64,000 nt of DNA from contig CM077116.1 in assembly GCA_039619475.1 (NCBI GenBank), positions 249,621,440-249,685,439 on the forward strand. The letters run 5' to 3'. The position numbers and the translations under genes are program-made. Shown piece by piece: positions 46,201-58,740 of the stretch. Source of the stretch: Icerya purchasi. Lineage: Eukaryota; Arthropoda; Insecta; Hemiptera; Monophlebidae. The number at the start of each line of letters is the position of its first letter. Position 1 is the first letter of the stretch. The notes beneath the pieces were generated by a model, which had not been told where the DNA came from, searched no databases, and saw only the letters and a list, made by a program, of their open reading frames with translations.

Positions 46201-49200
46201 AAATTCTTTGATGTATATTGTTTGACTTTTCAGGCCTTTGTCCGCAAATTCACGAAATCCTGCAATTCTGCGGAATATGTTTTTTTAAAAGTTCTGCGAA
46301 TTTCCTAGAGGCCCCTTCTTAGAACTCCGACTGCTCTATTTGTATTTTCACGTTATTGGGAATTTAATGAACAGCGACGGCATACGTTTTCCACCGTACT
46401 TTGCTCCTTTGCCGGTGAATATACGCAAGCCCACACTATTAATAGTCGCGCGGTCTGAACAAGGTTTAACGGTTCAGAAATAGCCTGCCATCTTTTGATT
46501 TATACGAGGCTAACATATCGAAATGGGTATACGGAGTGAGATCATTTTTGGAAGATTTTCACGCTGCGCATCACTTTTTCCTAAGAATTCGAAAACTTTT
46601 GATTGAAATTTCCGAAAAAAATCGGATAATTACCAAAAACCATCGGGTTTTTGGTCTTTTTATCAATAATTGTGATCCTGTACGTTGCTCCTTGAAATCA
46701 GCCAATAGTGGGAACGTCGTTGGAAGTGAATTTCTTTGAAGTAAACACCGTATTTACACGTTTATATGCGTGAGACCGTATAAAAAAAAATCGTATTTTG
46801 ATGCGGAAGATTTAGTTTCACTTAAATGCACATCCGATGATTACCATCTCTCGGTTGAAGTTGAACAGTACTTTTTATCATCTGTGAACATTTGAACAGA
46901 AGCGCCAACACCGGTGATGTAATTAGTCACAGGCACCGGTGCGTTTCGTTCGGAACTTGCTTTGATTTCGGAAACATAGAGGAAAATTTTCCTTACGCAC
47001 CCGCTTAAAATATATGATTTGAAATACTTTTAATAATTCAAATAACGTTTAATTTTGTTACTACATATAAACTGTAATTGTAAATATGTTTAAAATCATT
47101 TTTATTTCCGTGTATAAATATTTCTTTATGCTATTTTGTGAAGTTCGGGAAAACTATCGCGTTATTTTCCAGCGTCTTTCATTAGATTCCGGGGGCTCCA
47201 AATACTTATAATTCTAGCTGCCTTGGATACGAAGCAGCACAAATTTCACCTGCTTTTCGGAAGATCGACTGTGTAGTGGCTGCCAGAAATGAAGCATTTA
47301 AATACCAAATACGACGCTTTCTCGATAAAGTTCGTGCACATATTCTCATTAGTAGTAGAAGAAAGACTAATGGTCTAGTTATACCGCATAATACGCTCCC
47401 CCTTAATTATTCCTCCGATTTCACACGGGAAAGGCTGTTTGAGCGCGCGACCGGTACGTCGAAGATTTCACCGGTTACTTTTTAGTTTTACGCGGGATTT
47501 CACTTTTTTCAGGGAGGTTTAATGCGCAGCCTGTTTCGGTTTTCTTCCATGTCCAGCGATGGAACCAGCTGTCATCGCTTAAAACAGCCATTTTTGAATA
47601 CATCTTTAGCCTTTCTGTTTGAAGTCGTTATGAGGAATTTTGTAACGCCGTGTATTACTTTTAAAAGCAGCGGAGGGGGATCTCTGAAGAGCGGGGAGAG
47701 TTAAAAGGAACCGAATTAAATCGAAATGGATTTTCACCGATTAACTAGAGTCGATTAAACGCCGACGGCAATGCCGGATAGATTGACGATCCGATACTGT
47801 TGCTGCTACCCTTTAGTGCTGGAACAACAATTCTCCGATGCTACAACGACAGAGAATGAATTGTCCAATTAATTACCTCTTTTACGGTTCCGACTGCAAA
47901 TGCTACTGCACCAATGACGTACCGTTTGATGAAAGTACCGGCGCCATTAACAGTCCTCCGATTATTTACCGAAGACCCCGCACTGTCCGATTCCACTCGC
48001 AGTGAAAATGCAGCGTGCACGATTAATGAACTGACGCGAGCCGAAAATAACCGTATATGCCTCGGTTCCTCGATACCGCGGCTGTCGGTGGCTTCTAATA
48101 AAGCTATCAGTGTGTGTCGATACTTGTTAGAGAGATAGGTCTGCTCTTTTGAAGCTTTTATGCGGTTGAAAGTTAAAATCGTAGCAGTTACGTTTTTGCG
48201 AAAAACCGAATTATTATTAAGCGAAAAACGTTTCAGAAACGAACAGGTGGAACTTTTAGCACGACACGGTAAAACATGTAAGCAACATTTTGAACCGCGA
48301 CCAAATGAACATTTTCCCCTCGATGAACTCTATTTATGCTCTCTTACAATAACGAGATCTACATAGTGTTTTCCTTCTATGTCGGCCGGGCCTTCTCCGT
48401 AATTTTCCCGTGTACCTCAGGCGACTTTTTATTTCTGTATTTACTCATTTTTTCCGAATTCCATTCTATGCTTGATGTAACTTCTCCAAGTTCTATCGTG
48501 CTGCAATTCCAGCCAATCAACATCTCTAATATTTGCAAGCGTGTAGCAATCGGCTTTACAACAAGACCCCCCTAAAAAAAATCAAAAAAAAAAATCAGTG
48601 ACGAAACATAGGCGTAATTGTAAGTACGCACAATTTCCTTAATACAGTTTAGTGAGCAGCAAAAAAGAAAGGAAAGCAATCACCTAAAACGACCTATCCG
48701 CCAAAACATCTCCCCTAATAAGTATGAGAGAATGATCAGTTTTTGCAGGTGTGTATGATATCAGAGCCGTTTACCAGCACATATTATGGTTCACATTCAG
48801 GTTTTTTAGTTTTTCCAATTCATTTAAATTTAGAAACTATCCCCTTAAAAAAAAAGTGGATCCATAATCCAACCTTGACGGAACTAAGTATTTTGTAAAC
48901 TCAGAATTATCGAGCACTTAAGCTGTACTACATGTAAACTTGTAGGAATTTTTAGTACTACGTATTATTATTAATATATACGCTTTAACTGTGTTTAGTG
49001 TAAGTTTTGAACTCAAGTACAGTTCTAACATATAACTACAATAACATCTTCTAATAGTAAAAAAAATGGTAGATGTTGAGTGTGGGAAATATTTCAAGTC
49101 CTCTTCTCGAGCTGATCATTATTATACGTTCCCATTGCTTGCTGACTCTGATTTACGCAATTTTTAATACTTCCAGATTTGCTATAAACTACAAAGTCAT

Positions 49201-49299
49201 CAGCGTAGGGTTACATGAAGATCACTGAGCATTAAAGAGCGGAAGTGCATATTTTTATATTATATGTGTGTGTGTGTGTGTATATATATGTGTATATAT
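43216..49299. other. Six kilobases without a recognised gene
   Basis: G10 at 43629-43638, a C run at 44550-44563 and an A run at 44911-44937 stand out. A GC-richer block at 45240-45980 contains TAATCTCATTAATC, a pair of homeodomain-type sites, at about 45529-45542. The 140-codon minus-strand frame at 43880-44302 begins with a hydrophobic leader but matches no family I know. Confidence 0.5.
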
Positions 49300-50560
49300 A
49301 TCATCATCATCATCTTTCCTCGTAATGAGCGCTGTTTCTTTCCAGTCTGCATGTTTGTGTCAGATGTGCGATACCAAACGAATACGATGAGTATTTGTGA
49401 AACCACAAATGTTTCAAGTGATTTGTTAGTATTGGCCGGCTATGCTTCGACTTGGAATTGTTCTTTTTTTCCTGGCCGAACACTTTTGTAGACGCTCTGA
49501 TACACTATGGTTGCCTGTCAAGCGTAGTTTTCTCCCAGTTAGTTCTTCTCGAGTTTACCTGAATGCATTTCAGGTCGTCAGCAAGGACGTCTTTGAATCT
49601 TAGCTTTGGTCTACCGACGTATCTTTTCCTTAATTCCAAAATTCCATACAACATTACACGGTCCTCGTCCATTCGCATAACATGTCCGCCCCTTCCTATC
49701 ATTCTTTTTGCAATGATTTATTCAATGGACTGGACATCTACCATTTCGAGTACTCTTTCGTTTGAAATGAAAGTTCCTAGTTGCCTAGATGGCTTGATAA
49801 ACAGCGATCTTTGTGCTAGTTGACAAGTCTTTGTTATTAAATACTCAAAGAGACAATCTTCCGTACGTTACATTTTTGTTTCTTACTCTATGATTAATTT
49901 CATCATACAATATAGCGTTTTTACTGATATTGCTGCTGAGGTATTCCGTAACTTATTTATTTTTCCGTCCACTATCATCTGCATGAGTTTTGTTTTATCG
50001 TAGTTTATCGCTAACCCAAACGCCTGATATACTTCCTGCAAACACGTGCCTGCATTTTGTAGACCCTCTTTCCTTTCGGATCGCAATCGTCAGCATATTG
50101 CAGACTTGTCATTTTAACGGATTTAGTTGCTCGTTTCGCTTTGTACTTTGTGAGACTGTACAACCAACCATCAACATGAAATTTTACTTTCACGCTCATG
50201 GCATAATAAACCAAGAAATTGAAAAATATTGGCCCAAATACCCATCCTTGTCTAACTCCCGTGAGGACATCGAATGGCTCCGTCATTCCAGCATCAAAAA
50301 TAACTGCCGCTTCCATTCCATCATGCAGCTGCTATACGAAGTTTAGCATTTTCGGTGGACACGTAATATTCTTCAGACATATTCATAACCGTTCTCCGCT
50401 TACTGAATCAAACGCTTTTTTCACATCAATAAACGTGCCGTACAGATTCACGTTCTGTTCCCTTGCTTCCTCGGTTAATTGCCGCTGGGAAAACAGATCG
50501 TGTCTGTTGTACTCCTTTGTTACCGGAACCCGAGCTACCCCTCTAGCATGTACTTATCAA
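49300..50560 (-). pseudogene. RTE-like LINE, 5'-truncated: RT palm to C-terminus
   Basis: Reading down from 50560 on the minus strand: LGFR and RSTTDTI (frame-shifted), then SQRQLTEEAREQNVNLYGTF, IDVKKAFDSVS (motif A), LHDGMEAAVIFDAG, TEPFDVLTGVRQGWVFGPIF (motif B), LQYADDC (motif C, catalytic residues intact) at about 50110, and FGLAINYDKTKLMQM. Next come MIGRGGHVMRMDEDRVM, then KRYVGRPKLRFKDVLADDLK. The final residues fade near 49320 into a (GAT)n tract, a possible 3' simple-repeat tail of the kind RTE elements carry instead of poly(A). It has several stops and frame changes. The endonuclease is missing. It begins beside a (TA)n tract at 50584. Confidence 0.9.
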
Positions 50561-50581
50561 GTAATGGCTCCCTTACTAAAG

Positions 50582-50583
<2 letters not shown>

Positions 50584-50622
<39 letters not shown>
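50584..50622. repeat. (TA)n microsatellite
   Basis: Pure TA run between the LINE fragment and SINE copy C. Confidence 0.95.
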
Positions 50623-50625
<3 letters not shown>

Positions 50626-50631
50626 GTACAT

Positions 50632-50895
50632 GTCGTCGCGATAGCCCAGTTGCTAGAGCCCTTGACTTCCGTCACGAAGGTCACGGGTTCGATCTCGGGC
50701 GACGACAGAACTTATTAAAAAGAATTAAATTAAAATCATATGCGCGCTAGGTCAGTACACGGCAGACATATGCGGGATTGCACTTGTAGCGCGATAACAA
50801 GCGACTACTATCAGTTCCTGGTTTGGTCTTCGTGCGTACACTCGCGTTGCGTATAGCAATTGCCATGAGCGCTGCCTATTCTGTACAACCAGAAT
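50632..50895 (+). repeat. tRNA-derived SINE, copy C (best-preserved head)
   Basis: The head has a 7-bp acceptor-like pair, GTCGTCG (50632-50638) with CGACGAC (50700-50706), a D-arm A-box ATAGCCCAGTTGCTAGAGC, and a B-box GGGTTCGATCTCGGG. The tRNA-unrelated body shares TATGCGCGCTAGGTCAGTAC, TTGTAGCGCGATAA and ATCAGTTCC with copy B. The anticodon arm does not pair, so it is a SINE head rather than a working tRNA gene. Confidence 0.88.
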
Positions 50896-52591
50896 GTACA
50901 TATAGGTCGTCACGATTCTCGGAATCGAGCGATACGACTGAAAAGAAAGATATTATGTACATATAAATATTGAATAGAATTAGACTCAAGACACACTAAG
51001 CCGTTGTTATCGGATTTATCAGAAAGAAGTTTATGCATTTGACTAAGCTCGAAACATTAACTGGTCGAATAGTACAGATATCAGTGCGTTGTTGAAAGCT
51101 TTTCAACGCTGCCAGAGATGTAGCCGTGTATTGAACACTAATAAGTTGCGCTCTTCATCTCTCCATCCACTCATATTTTCAATATTTTTTTACCTTATCG
51201 GTGTTACATTTTCAATCTTTCAAAGACATACAGCCACTTTAAAACCAAACTGAAATTTCAGCCAAATTCACCGTATTCACGGTTTGTTTGAAATCTTAAA
51301 ATGTGACATTCAGTATTTTCAGAGGCCAGCTGACTGGAACGGAGCTTCGAATATTTCGGTGCAACTAATAAAAACCGGCCAGCACGGTGGAATACTTTTA
51401 AAAAAAGTAGACGTTTCATTAGCATTTTTTTTACGCGAAAGTGTAGTGCTTTTAAAAAGCTGTTTCCTCTTTAGCGAAATCGAATCAGGCCTACTTCGCT
51501 AGTTAAATTTTCGAATCTGATCGCGCAACCCTGTAAATGTACAAGAGTTAAAAGCGTGCGCAGTTCTCTGTTCGGATATCAGTCTATGTGAATAGTAAAA
51601 TTTGTAAATTTATGCAAAAGTTGCCGAGAATTTTCAAATGAAAAAGCTAGAAAGCAGGTCATCGTCGACGGAGCTTGTTGTGCTCGTTATATACGCGTGT
51701 AATCGCATTTAACGGGTTAAAAACACGTGTTTGCAGTAAGGCTAGTTTTGAATAAACGATGAGTGAAGTGCACTTCCAACTTCCATTTCGGCAACACCTA
51801 TCTTTCGCCGAACGTACGGCCGCATCAATGTGAATTATAAATGGCCTCATCGCGACACACGACAGAGCCGACCACCACTTTTATCGTTTTTGCCAAAATT
51901 GATTTTGCGATTATTGCTCGAAAAAGAATTTAGAGAAAATTTTTTGTTAGCGCATCGCTTCATCTGTGTGACGGATAATTTATCGAAAAATTATTCGTTT
52001 TTAATTGATTCGCGCGTTTCCCGCCTATCTAGCTGACAGTATTAATCGCGCCAGACTGCATCGGAGTCAAAAAAATCCAAAGAAAAGAAAAAAATGAAAA
52101 CAACATCACACGTACTGTAAACATTAAGTGCCGTAAGCTTTTGATGTGATGCCTTTAAAACTGGAACACTCTTGGGCTAGAACAGAAAGACAGAGGTTAA
52201 AAGTGGATGCAAGTGTTTAAATAAAATTGTATTTTTTCACCAACAATCTTTCAAATTTTTAAGAGATTCTACACAAAATGTTACTTGACAGTGAAAAGGT
52301 ATTTTAGACCTATACAAGGTTATTACTTTATTCGAAACGTCCTATTTACTGTCGAACCAGTTTTTACTTCCGCCATTAGTGCGCTCGTTGTCTGCAAAAA
52401 TGAGTAAATTTTTTTACACGTTAAAGAATTTTTCCGAAATCAGTTTGAACAACATATTTATTCTTAAAAGTTATCTTTTTCATTGCTGTATGTATACTTT
52501 TTTTTAATTTTCTTTTCTGAATCAACCTTTAAACGGTACAAATTTTTACGTATCAAAAATATCTACGTAAAATACAACGATTTAATTTCTC
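50896..52591. other. No recognised gene
   Basis: Mixed AT-rich sequence. Short frames such as 51284-51502 show no domain. Confidence 0.55.
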
Positions 52592-52831
52592 TTGATCAGG
52601 AAAACAAGGCTGAAATGGATAGGTCACGTATTAAGACATAATAGCCTACTGAAAGACATCATAGAAGGAAAAATACCAATGCGCAGACCAAGAGGAAGAC
52701 CAAGGCAGACGCTGATAGATACAATCAAGAAGGAAACAAACATTAAGACATACGCAGAATTGAAAAGGCGAACAGCGGATAGGAATAGGTGGAGGACTTG
52801 GACGATAGGGGCGAACCAGTCAAACGACTGA
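52592..52831 (+). pseudogene. RTE-like LINE C-terminal fragment
   Basis: The open frame of 79 codons reads TRLKWIGHVLRHNSLLKDII, then EGKIPMRRPRGRPRQTLIDT, and ends DRNRWRTW. This is the C-terminal WxGHxxR...GRPR module following the reverse transcriptase in insect RTE/CR1-type elements. The frame is intact over this short stretch, so it may be among the younger fragments. Nothing upstream of it is recognisable, which fits a strongly 5'-truncated insertion. The ATG is only a codon within the original frame. Confidence 0.85.
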
Positions 52832-52986
52832 AATACCAATTTGATTGATACGCTGTGCTATTTTAACGCAAATGCTCATGATGAAAAGACGCATAACGTG
52901 TTTTAAATTTTTTTTTTCGGGGTCGCGCCAGAGACTTTGACTCGACAACTGCAAAAGTTAAAACCAACGGTTAAATCGGAAGACGT

Positions 52987-53700
52987 TTAGAGATAGAGCT
53001 TAGGAAAAATTGAAATGCAGGTATTATAGCTGAAGATGGGAAGGAAAAGATAAAGCAAGAATTGTAAGAAGCAAGAAGACCCGGTGCTACGATTTTGCGG
53101 TACAAAACAGTTCCGAAACAAGGACAGGACATTCAAGGAAGATGTAGTTTGCAATATATAGTGAAGTAGAGATAGAACTGTGAAGGGGACAGTCGGGAGA
53201 GTATGACAAGGAAAAACGAAATCGTGAAGAGGGTGATTAAATCGAAGTCTGATTAAAGAAACGATCGCGGAGCGCTGATAAGAAGAAGATTGAAACCAGG
53301 GCTTCGGACAGAAAACCAATTGTATTTGAAGATAGTGGGGAGCAGAATTAGAAAATAAAGAAGGACAAAAATCCGACCATAGTCGGGAATGATTGGCTGA
53401 GGAAAGAAGGAGGATGTCCGAGACAGGAAAATTGCAGAGTAAAGACCATCGCGGGCGGCCGAACAGGTTAGAAAATCCGTTGACTCGTTGCCCCCGATGC
53501 CAGAATGACTGAGAACCCACAACGGGTCTTTAGTAATAGAGCGGGATGAGAGCAGATTTGAGATGACAGGACGAACTGAGAGAATAATAGAGTTGAAAGA
53601 ATGAGAAAAAGGAGAAGAAATAGCTTGAAGAACACTTTTGGAATCGGAGACAATGAGACATTTACTGATCCCTCTTATGAACGGAATGAAGGAGATGATT
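52987..53700 (-). pseudogene. RNase H LINE C-terminal part (copy 2 of the repeated family)
   Basis: From about 53690 the minus strand reads CLIVSDSKSVLQAISSPFSH (RNase H third acidic motif), then after a frame change WVLSHSGIGGNESTDFLTCS, the PSHxGIxGNExxD motif with P replaced by L. The 177-codon frame ending at 52987 carries SSYQRSAIVSLIRLRFNHP, shared with the remnant at 17960. The C-terminal knuckle region follows with poor cysteine retention. It is 5'-truncated and broken by at least one frameshift. Confidence 0.85.
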
Positions 53701-54399
53701 GCGCGTAAAATGGAGTGTGAAGGTAGAACATGCTTTAAACTTATTTTTCACCGCATTAATATATTAAATTAAATTTTCTTTCTTTTTTTTTTTTTTTGGA
53801 AAATGCAAGAAATTTTTTTCGTATTTTTTGCGATGCAGTTATACTAACATAAATCTCGGAGACGCATTTTTGACCTTCAAAATTTACAATGGTATCTGGG
53901 TTGCTTATTAAATAGTATATAAAAATTACCCTATTTTTATAATTAGAAAAATGTATGTAAATTTCAACAAAAAAAAAGTACTTTTACAAAAAAAACAAAA
54001 GAATCCTAATCAAGTAAATTTACCAATAAGGAAACGTGAAAATGTGATATTTTTTCGCATTCAAACAGTTTTTTGCCATTTATATACCTTGCGAACGCGA
54101 TGAATAAGTTTTGTTGTTGGGAAATATGTTGATTTTTACTTTTTTACGTATGAAATATATTTCTGGGTCGTGATATTAATTGTTCTATATTTATATAAAT
54201 TAACTCATCCGCAGACCATCAGTAATTCATTAATTAAACGGTAGCGTCATCTTAAAAGAGTTTGTTACCAGTAAAATAGATTACCAGATCACATACGAGA
54301 AGACGATGTTTCGTTTTTTGACTCAGCTCTCGTGAATTCTTATTCGAGACTGTGATTTTAACGAATTGATAAAGATCGAAATAGCCCACCAACTAAAAT
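53701..54399. other. AT-rich DNA without a recognised gene
   Basis: Nothing beyond T-rich and A-rich runs. Confidence 0.55.
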
Positions 54400-55465
54400 G
54401 CAAAGAATGATTGGTTTTATGATAAACAGTTTGAAATCGAATGACTCGCGACAGATATCTGAGAGCAAGGAATCGGTCAAAAATGGAATAAAGCTTAAAG
54501 AAGCTATAACTATATTACGAAGAAAACCGGGCAACTTAAAAACGAATGGTGGCCGAAAAAAGCGAACCAGATCCAAAATTTTATTAATCAGAATGACCTA
54601 TAGAGTTTTTACTCGGCACTTCAAAAGGTCTATCGGCCAACCTACGAGTTGGTAGACTCAATCTTGCAGAACATCTAGGAAAAATTTTCGAAATGATCTG
54701 GAATCAAGAAACTGTACCCCTGGACTTTAGTTTATCAATGATTGCAAACATTTATAAGAAAAAAGGGGAAAAGAAAAATTGCTCAAATTATCGGGGAATA
54801 TCATTACTGTCCGTAACAGGTAAGTTGTTGGCTAAGAACTTATCGATCGCCATCAAAGTAACAGTTTATCGTGCTGTAATTATCCCATCGTCCTTGTTAT
54901 CCGAAGCCGAAACATGGACGCTACACAGGCGTCACATCAAAAAACTAGAGCAGTTTCAACAACGGATCCTGCGAGCATTACTGAAAAATAAATGGGATGA
55001 CTTTATAACGAAGAGTCGGTTTAATTCAAAGCGGATAGAGTCGCCGATTACACGAGCTCAATTAAGGTAGACGGGACATGTTACAATCCAGTATAGCAAA
55101 TTAGAAGAAGGAGTTAGAAAACATGGTGCCCTTAGGACAAGGACCATATTGCGGCACTATTAAGGAAAGCAAATTACTTAGAAGTTTGGGAAACCGCCGC
55201 CTGCGATCGTATAAAATGGGGAGTAGGATTAACTACCGGACCACTAAAAAAAAAACAGTCAACAATGGCTCTAATTCACTCCTAATGTTTTCGAATGTCA
55301 TCATTGTGGTTGCTTTTGCTCATCCGGGATTGGAATTATCAGCAATCTTCGCACCCACCCGCAGCAGTGTAGCTATAAATGTGCATCCAGTTCAATTGGA
55401 GATACGAGTTTCAGCAGATGACATCACACCCCATTATATGAATTTGACTGTGACCCTTTAGAAAT
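54400..55465 (+). pseudogene. RTE-like LINE with the polymerase core deleted
   Basis: The linker between endonuclease and RT is recognisable: EWWPKKANQIQNFINQNDL, a stop, then SFYSALQKVYRPTYELVDSI (54540-54665). Next comes IWNQETVPLDFSLSMIANIY, then KKKGEKKNCSNYRGISLLSV and TGKLLAKN (to about 54842), the first RT motifs. The sequence then jumps straight to post-RT residues YRAVIIPSSLLSEAETWTLH, then QQRILRALL. The central palm with motifs A-C is absent, so there is an internal deletion near 54840-54870. The tail keeps RAQLR...GHV-like residues and, in another frame, FECHHCGCFCSSGIGIISNL, the CxxC...H finger that ends this LINE type. Confidence 0.87.
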
Positions 55466-58270
55466 CAAAATGTACGAAAGAATTTACAAATTCAGGATAG
55501 CGTAAAAATTTTTTTCCCATTTCTCTTCTTTTATCGTCATGCCGAAATTCGATGGGCTCGTGGATTTAATATTAATAGAATCGGTAACGAAACTACACTG
55601 CGACGAAAGGGTTTTTTTTTTTTAAAGAGAAACTTTTCGGAGATTAATATTATCCGATAGGAACCAGGTGTCTATAATGCGCAAATGGTCTGGTTTCTTT
55701 AGTATCAGGTGCCACGACATTTTCTTTCTCCCTCCCCGGAATAATGCGAATATTCTGGAAAACGAAATCTTAACAGTCAGTAGGATTTGTTGAATTTTTG
55801 AGAGACAAGTTTATCTCCGTATCATTTTATTAACGAAATCAAAAAGACTATTCTAGGCTCAACATAGTCCGTGCAAGTACGATAATTATGAAGAATTAAT
55901 CTTTCTCGCAAAGGTGTTTATTGTATCCATTTGTAGACTTAGGCTCGGAGTTAACAAATTTCCGTCATCACCTTACCGGCAACACCTGGTGTCGTTTCCA
56001 TTCTGTCAGGACGTTTCCGATAAAGTCGCACATACCGGTCATATATGTATATATTTATTTATTTTTTTTTTTTTTTAAAGGAACTTTTACACTCCGCATC
56101 GACATAAACTATAGTTAGGTTTAAGAAATCACCATGAAACATTATCCAGCAACATCACGTGTCTTCTTGCTTTCCAGGATTTAACAATCTACTGTATAGG
56201 GCCATCGCCGAGACAAATATTTTAACATGATTATATAGATACGATGGGTTATGTTAATAGAAGCTTAAAAAAAAAAAAAAAGATACTAATCAAACAACAT
56301 ATTAAATGATAATAGCCTACGCGACATGCACCCACATATACAGAAAAATCGCTAGTCCATCGGGTTCCCTCTTATCGCGGTGGTATTGTTTGTCGGCTCG
56401 ATCGAGCTTCTTTCTTTTTCCCCGCGTATTATGTTACACTCAGTCTTTACTGGACTGCGTTTTAATTGACAAAGATACTTTGTACGAAGAAGATAACCAC
56501 AATGCGAGCGTAGGAGCTCTGAAGAGAGCTTTCTCAATATGCGGCCGGTTGAAGGAGAAAAAGAGGAGGTAAAAACAAGAAAGTAAAGTAAGAAGGAGCC
56601 GAAGCAAAGGAAAATAAGAACGGACAGAAATGTGCGAATTTCGTGAATAAAAACGTAAACTAAAACCGAATGCAATCAAAATGTACTCAAATTCCCTCAA
56701 CAAACCTGTTCGCGCTAAAATTATTTTAAATTTTAGGTAAATACGAATAAAGATTAGACGGATAAAAGTCAAGGTGGCCTAAAAAACAATGATTATTAGT
56801 GAATGTGGCTTCCCGGACAGTTAAACAAAAGGGCCACAATAAAAAAACATCAAAGACAATTGTTTTTTTCTTAATAATTCGTTCCTTAAACTTCTTTATT
56901 AAAAGCGTTTATTTCTTGTAAAAGAAAATTCGCAATAAACTACACGTTTTTCGAAATAATATAATTAATAAATCTTTTAAAAACAGCATTACAATCCGCT
57001 CACCGGAATGCGCTGAAGAATAAAAGATTAACGTGTTCAGCGTAGCCTTCTGCAGCTGCTGGACCGCGATATTCCGGAGAAGACTTTTTATCCTTTGCCA
57101 GTGTAGACGGAAGACGTTCATTATTAATTTGACCGCTGCTGGAACATGGCAGAAATGAAGTCGATAAAAAGTTGTCGTCGCACGGCCAGCAATTCTTTCG
57201 TGTAATCTGCGAACGGAAACGACTAAGCCGCTTATCAACAATTCTTGTTCCAGGCGATGGGTGCGCGTGCGAACACGGTAGTAGGGTAACGCGGGAAAGG
57301 CTACGAGACGCAGAAATAAAAAGAGCAACGCGGCGGCGAATTAAGTAGCAGATTGTAAAATTCGCCGCTATTAAAAGACGAGGCCATTTTCACCGTAGAA
57401 ATCGTAATCATTATTTGAAGTTGGTGGAAAAAAGTCGCGTCGGAGACATTTTAGGCACTTCTTAGCGGTCCGGCCGAAACGGTGCATCGGGGAGTCATAA
57501 AAAGCCGACCGCGATCAGCTCGAAAGGAACTTTTTGTAAAATAAGAAAATATCGACGATTGCCTTCTATCCGCCGCTTTAAATATTTAGCTCAGCCAGTC
57601 GGCGACAGAGCCGGTCACGACTTGGTACTTAGTTCTAATCAGGTTTCACGGTGTTCAAGATTTTTTCATTTCTATTTACCTTCTTTTCCCCCCTCTTCGT
57701 CATAATTACTTTTACTAGGGTTGAACGTTAAAACGTTTCATCACTTCCGCAATTAGCTCTAAACAGACTAGCCGGTCGAAGTGGGATCTAACCTTAAATC
57801 TAAATTTCTTTTATTTTGACTTACTAACTGTGACTGACTGTACAATGTTGCAAGCAGGTCTTGATAAACTAGCGGTATGGAGGAAAAAGAAAGGTGTGTT
57901 TAAACTATAAGAAATGTATTCGGTCGCAGTTAAATGTGGTTACACAATTACACTGTGGATGGTAGTGCAGTATGCGCGCGATCTGGGAGTTTGACAGTGA
58001 ACTAAAATTCTCGTTTCATGTCAATTACACGTCTTAGCAGGCTTATCGAAAATTGGCTTGTATTATGAGGAATTCATCTGGATTCCGCAGTCCGAAAACT
58101 TTATTCTCCCTTCACAATATTGTCTGTTATGTGGCGTCTTTATTATGATAAATATATTTAAATAATTAAGAGAATCCGGAACAAGTTTCTGAAATACTTG
58201 TATTGCTCGGCTGGAAATTATCCTAAATATGTTTTGAAATTATCTTACATTGCGCAGTTATGTTAAACCG

Positions 58271-58274
<4 letters not shown>
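55466..58274. other. No recognised gene; GC-richer block at about 57000-57640
   Basis: The 139-codon minus-strand frame at 56909-57328 lies in the GC-richer block but shows no domain, signal peptide or repeat. A T-rich tract at 56060-56075 and an A run at 56266-56281 are present. Confidence 0.5.

Positions 58275-58342
<68 letters not shown>
58275..58342. repeat. (TA)n microsatellite
   Basis: The longest TA run in the window, about 60 bases nearly uninterrupted. Confidence 0.95.
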
Positions 58343-58740
58343 ACTCGGCCATTTTGGCCTCGCAAGGGGCTGTGCCCCTTGACCCCTCTTGCTTTCATTT
58401 CTGTCTCTTTCTCTTCTATACTTTGTATAAAATGATCATAATTTACAACGTAATTCTTACTGGTATCAACATACACAAAAAATAACATAACCACAAAAAT
58501 CCTATTCTAAAATTTACCTTGCGTTATATAAAATTAAGACATTTTTTCGTTACATTTTTCGTTACATATTTCATTACATAAAATTGTGACATTTTTTAAA
58601 TAACAATAACAAAAATCCTACAAAATATAACAAACGTTACATAAAATTGGGACATTTTTTTGGGACATTCAGCGTTACATAAAATTGGGACATTTTTTCG
58701 AATAAGAATTACGTTGTAATTAATATACATATATATATAT
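58343..58740. repeat. Repeat block with hairpins and GTTACATAAAATTGGGACAT units
   Basis: An 8-bp stem hairpin, CAAGGGGC-TGT-GCCCCTTG, occurs at 58359-58377, preceded by the palindrome GGCCATTTTGGCC. From 58520 to 58700 a unit like CGTTACATAAAATTGGGACA followed by TTTTTT recurs about four times with variation. A 15-bp inverted pair, ACAACGTAATTCTTA and TAAGAATTACGTTGT, brackets the block (58446-58460 and 58703-58717). TA-rich repeats lie on both outer sides. It may be a small unclassified mobile element. Confidence 0.6.

Noticed and set aside
50632..50710. Intact tRNA gene at the head of SINE copy C
   Set aside because: The acceptor pair and both boxes are present, but the anticodon arm does not pair and a SINE body follows.
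56909..57328. 139-codon minus-strand frame in a GC-richer block
   Set aside because: High Arg/Leu content follows from base composition; no domain or repeat supports it.
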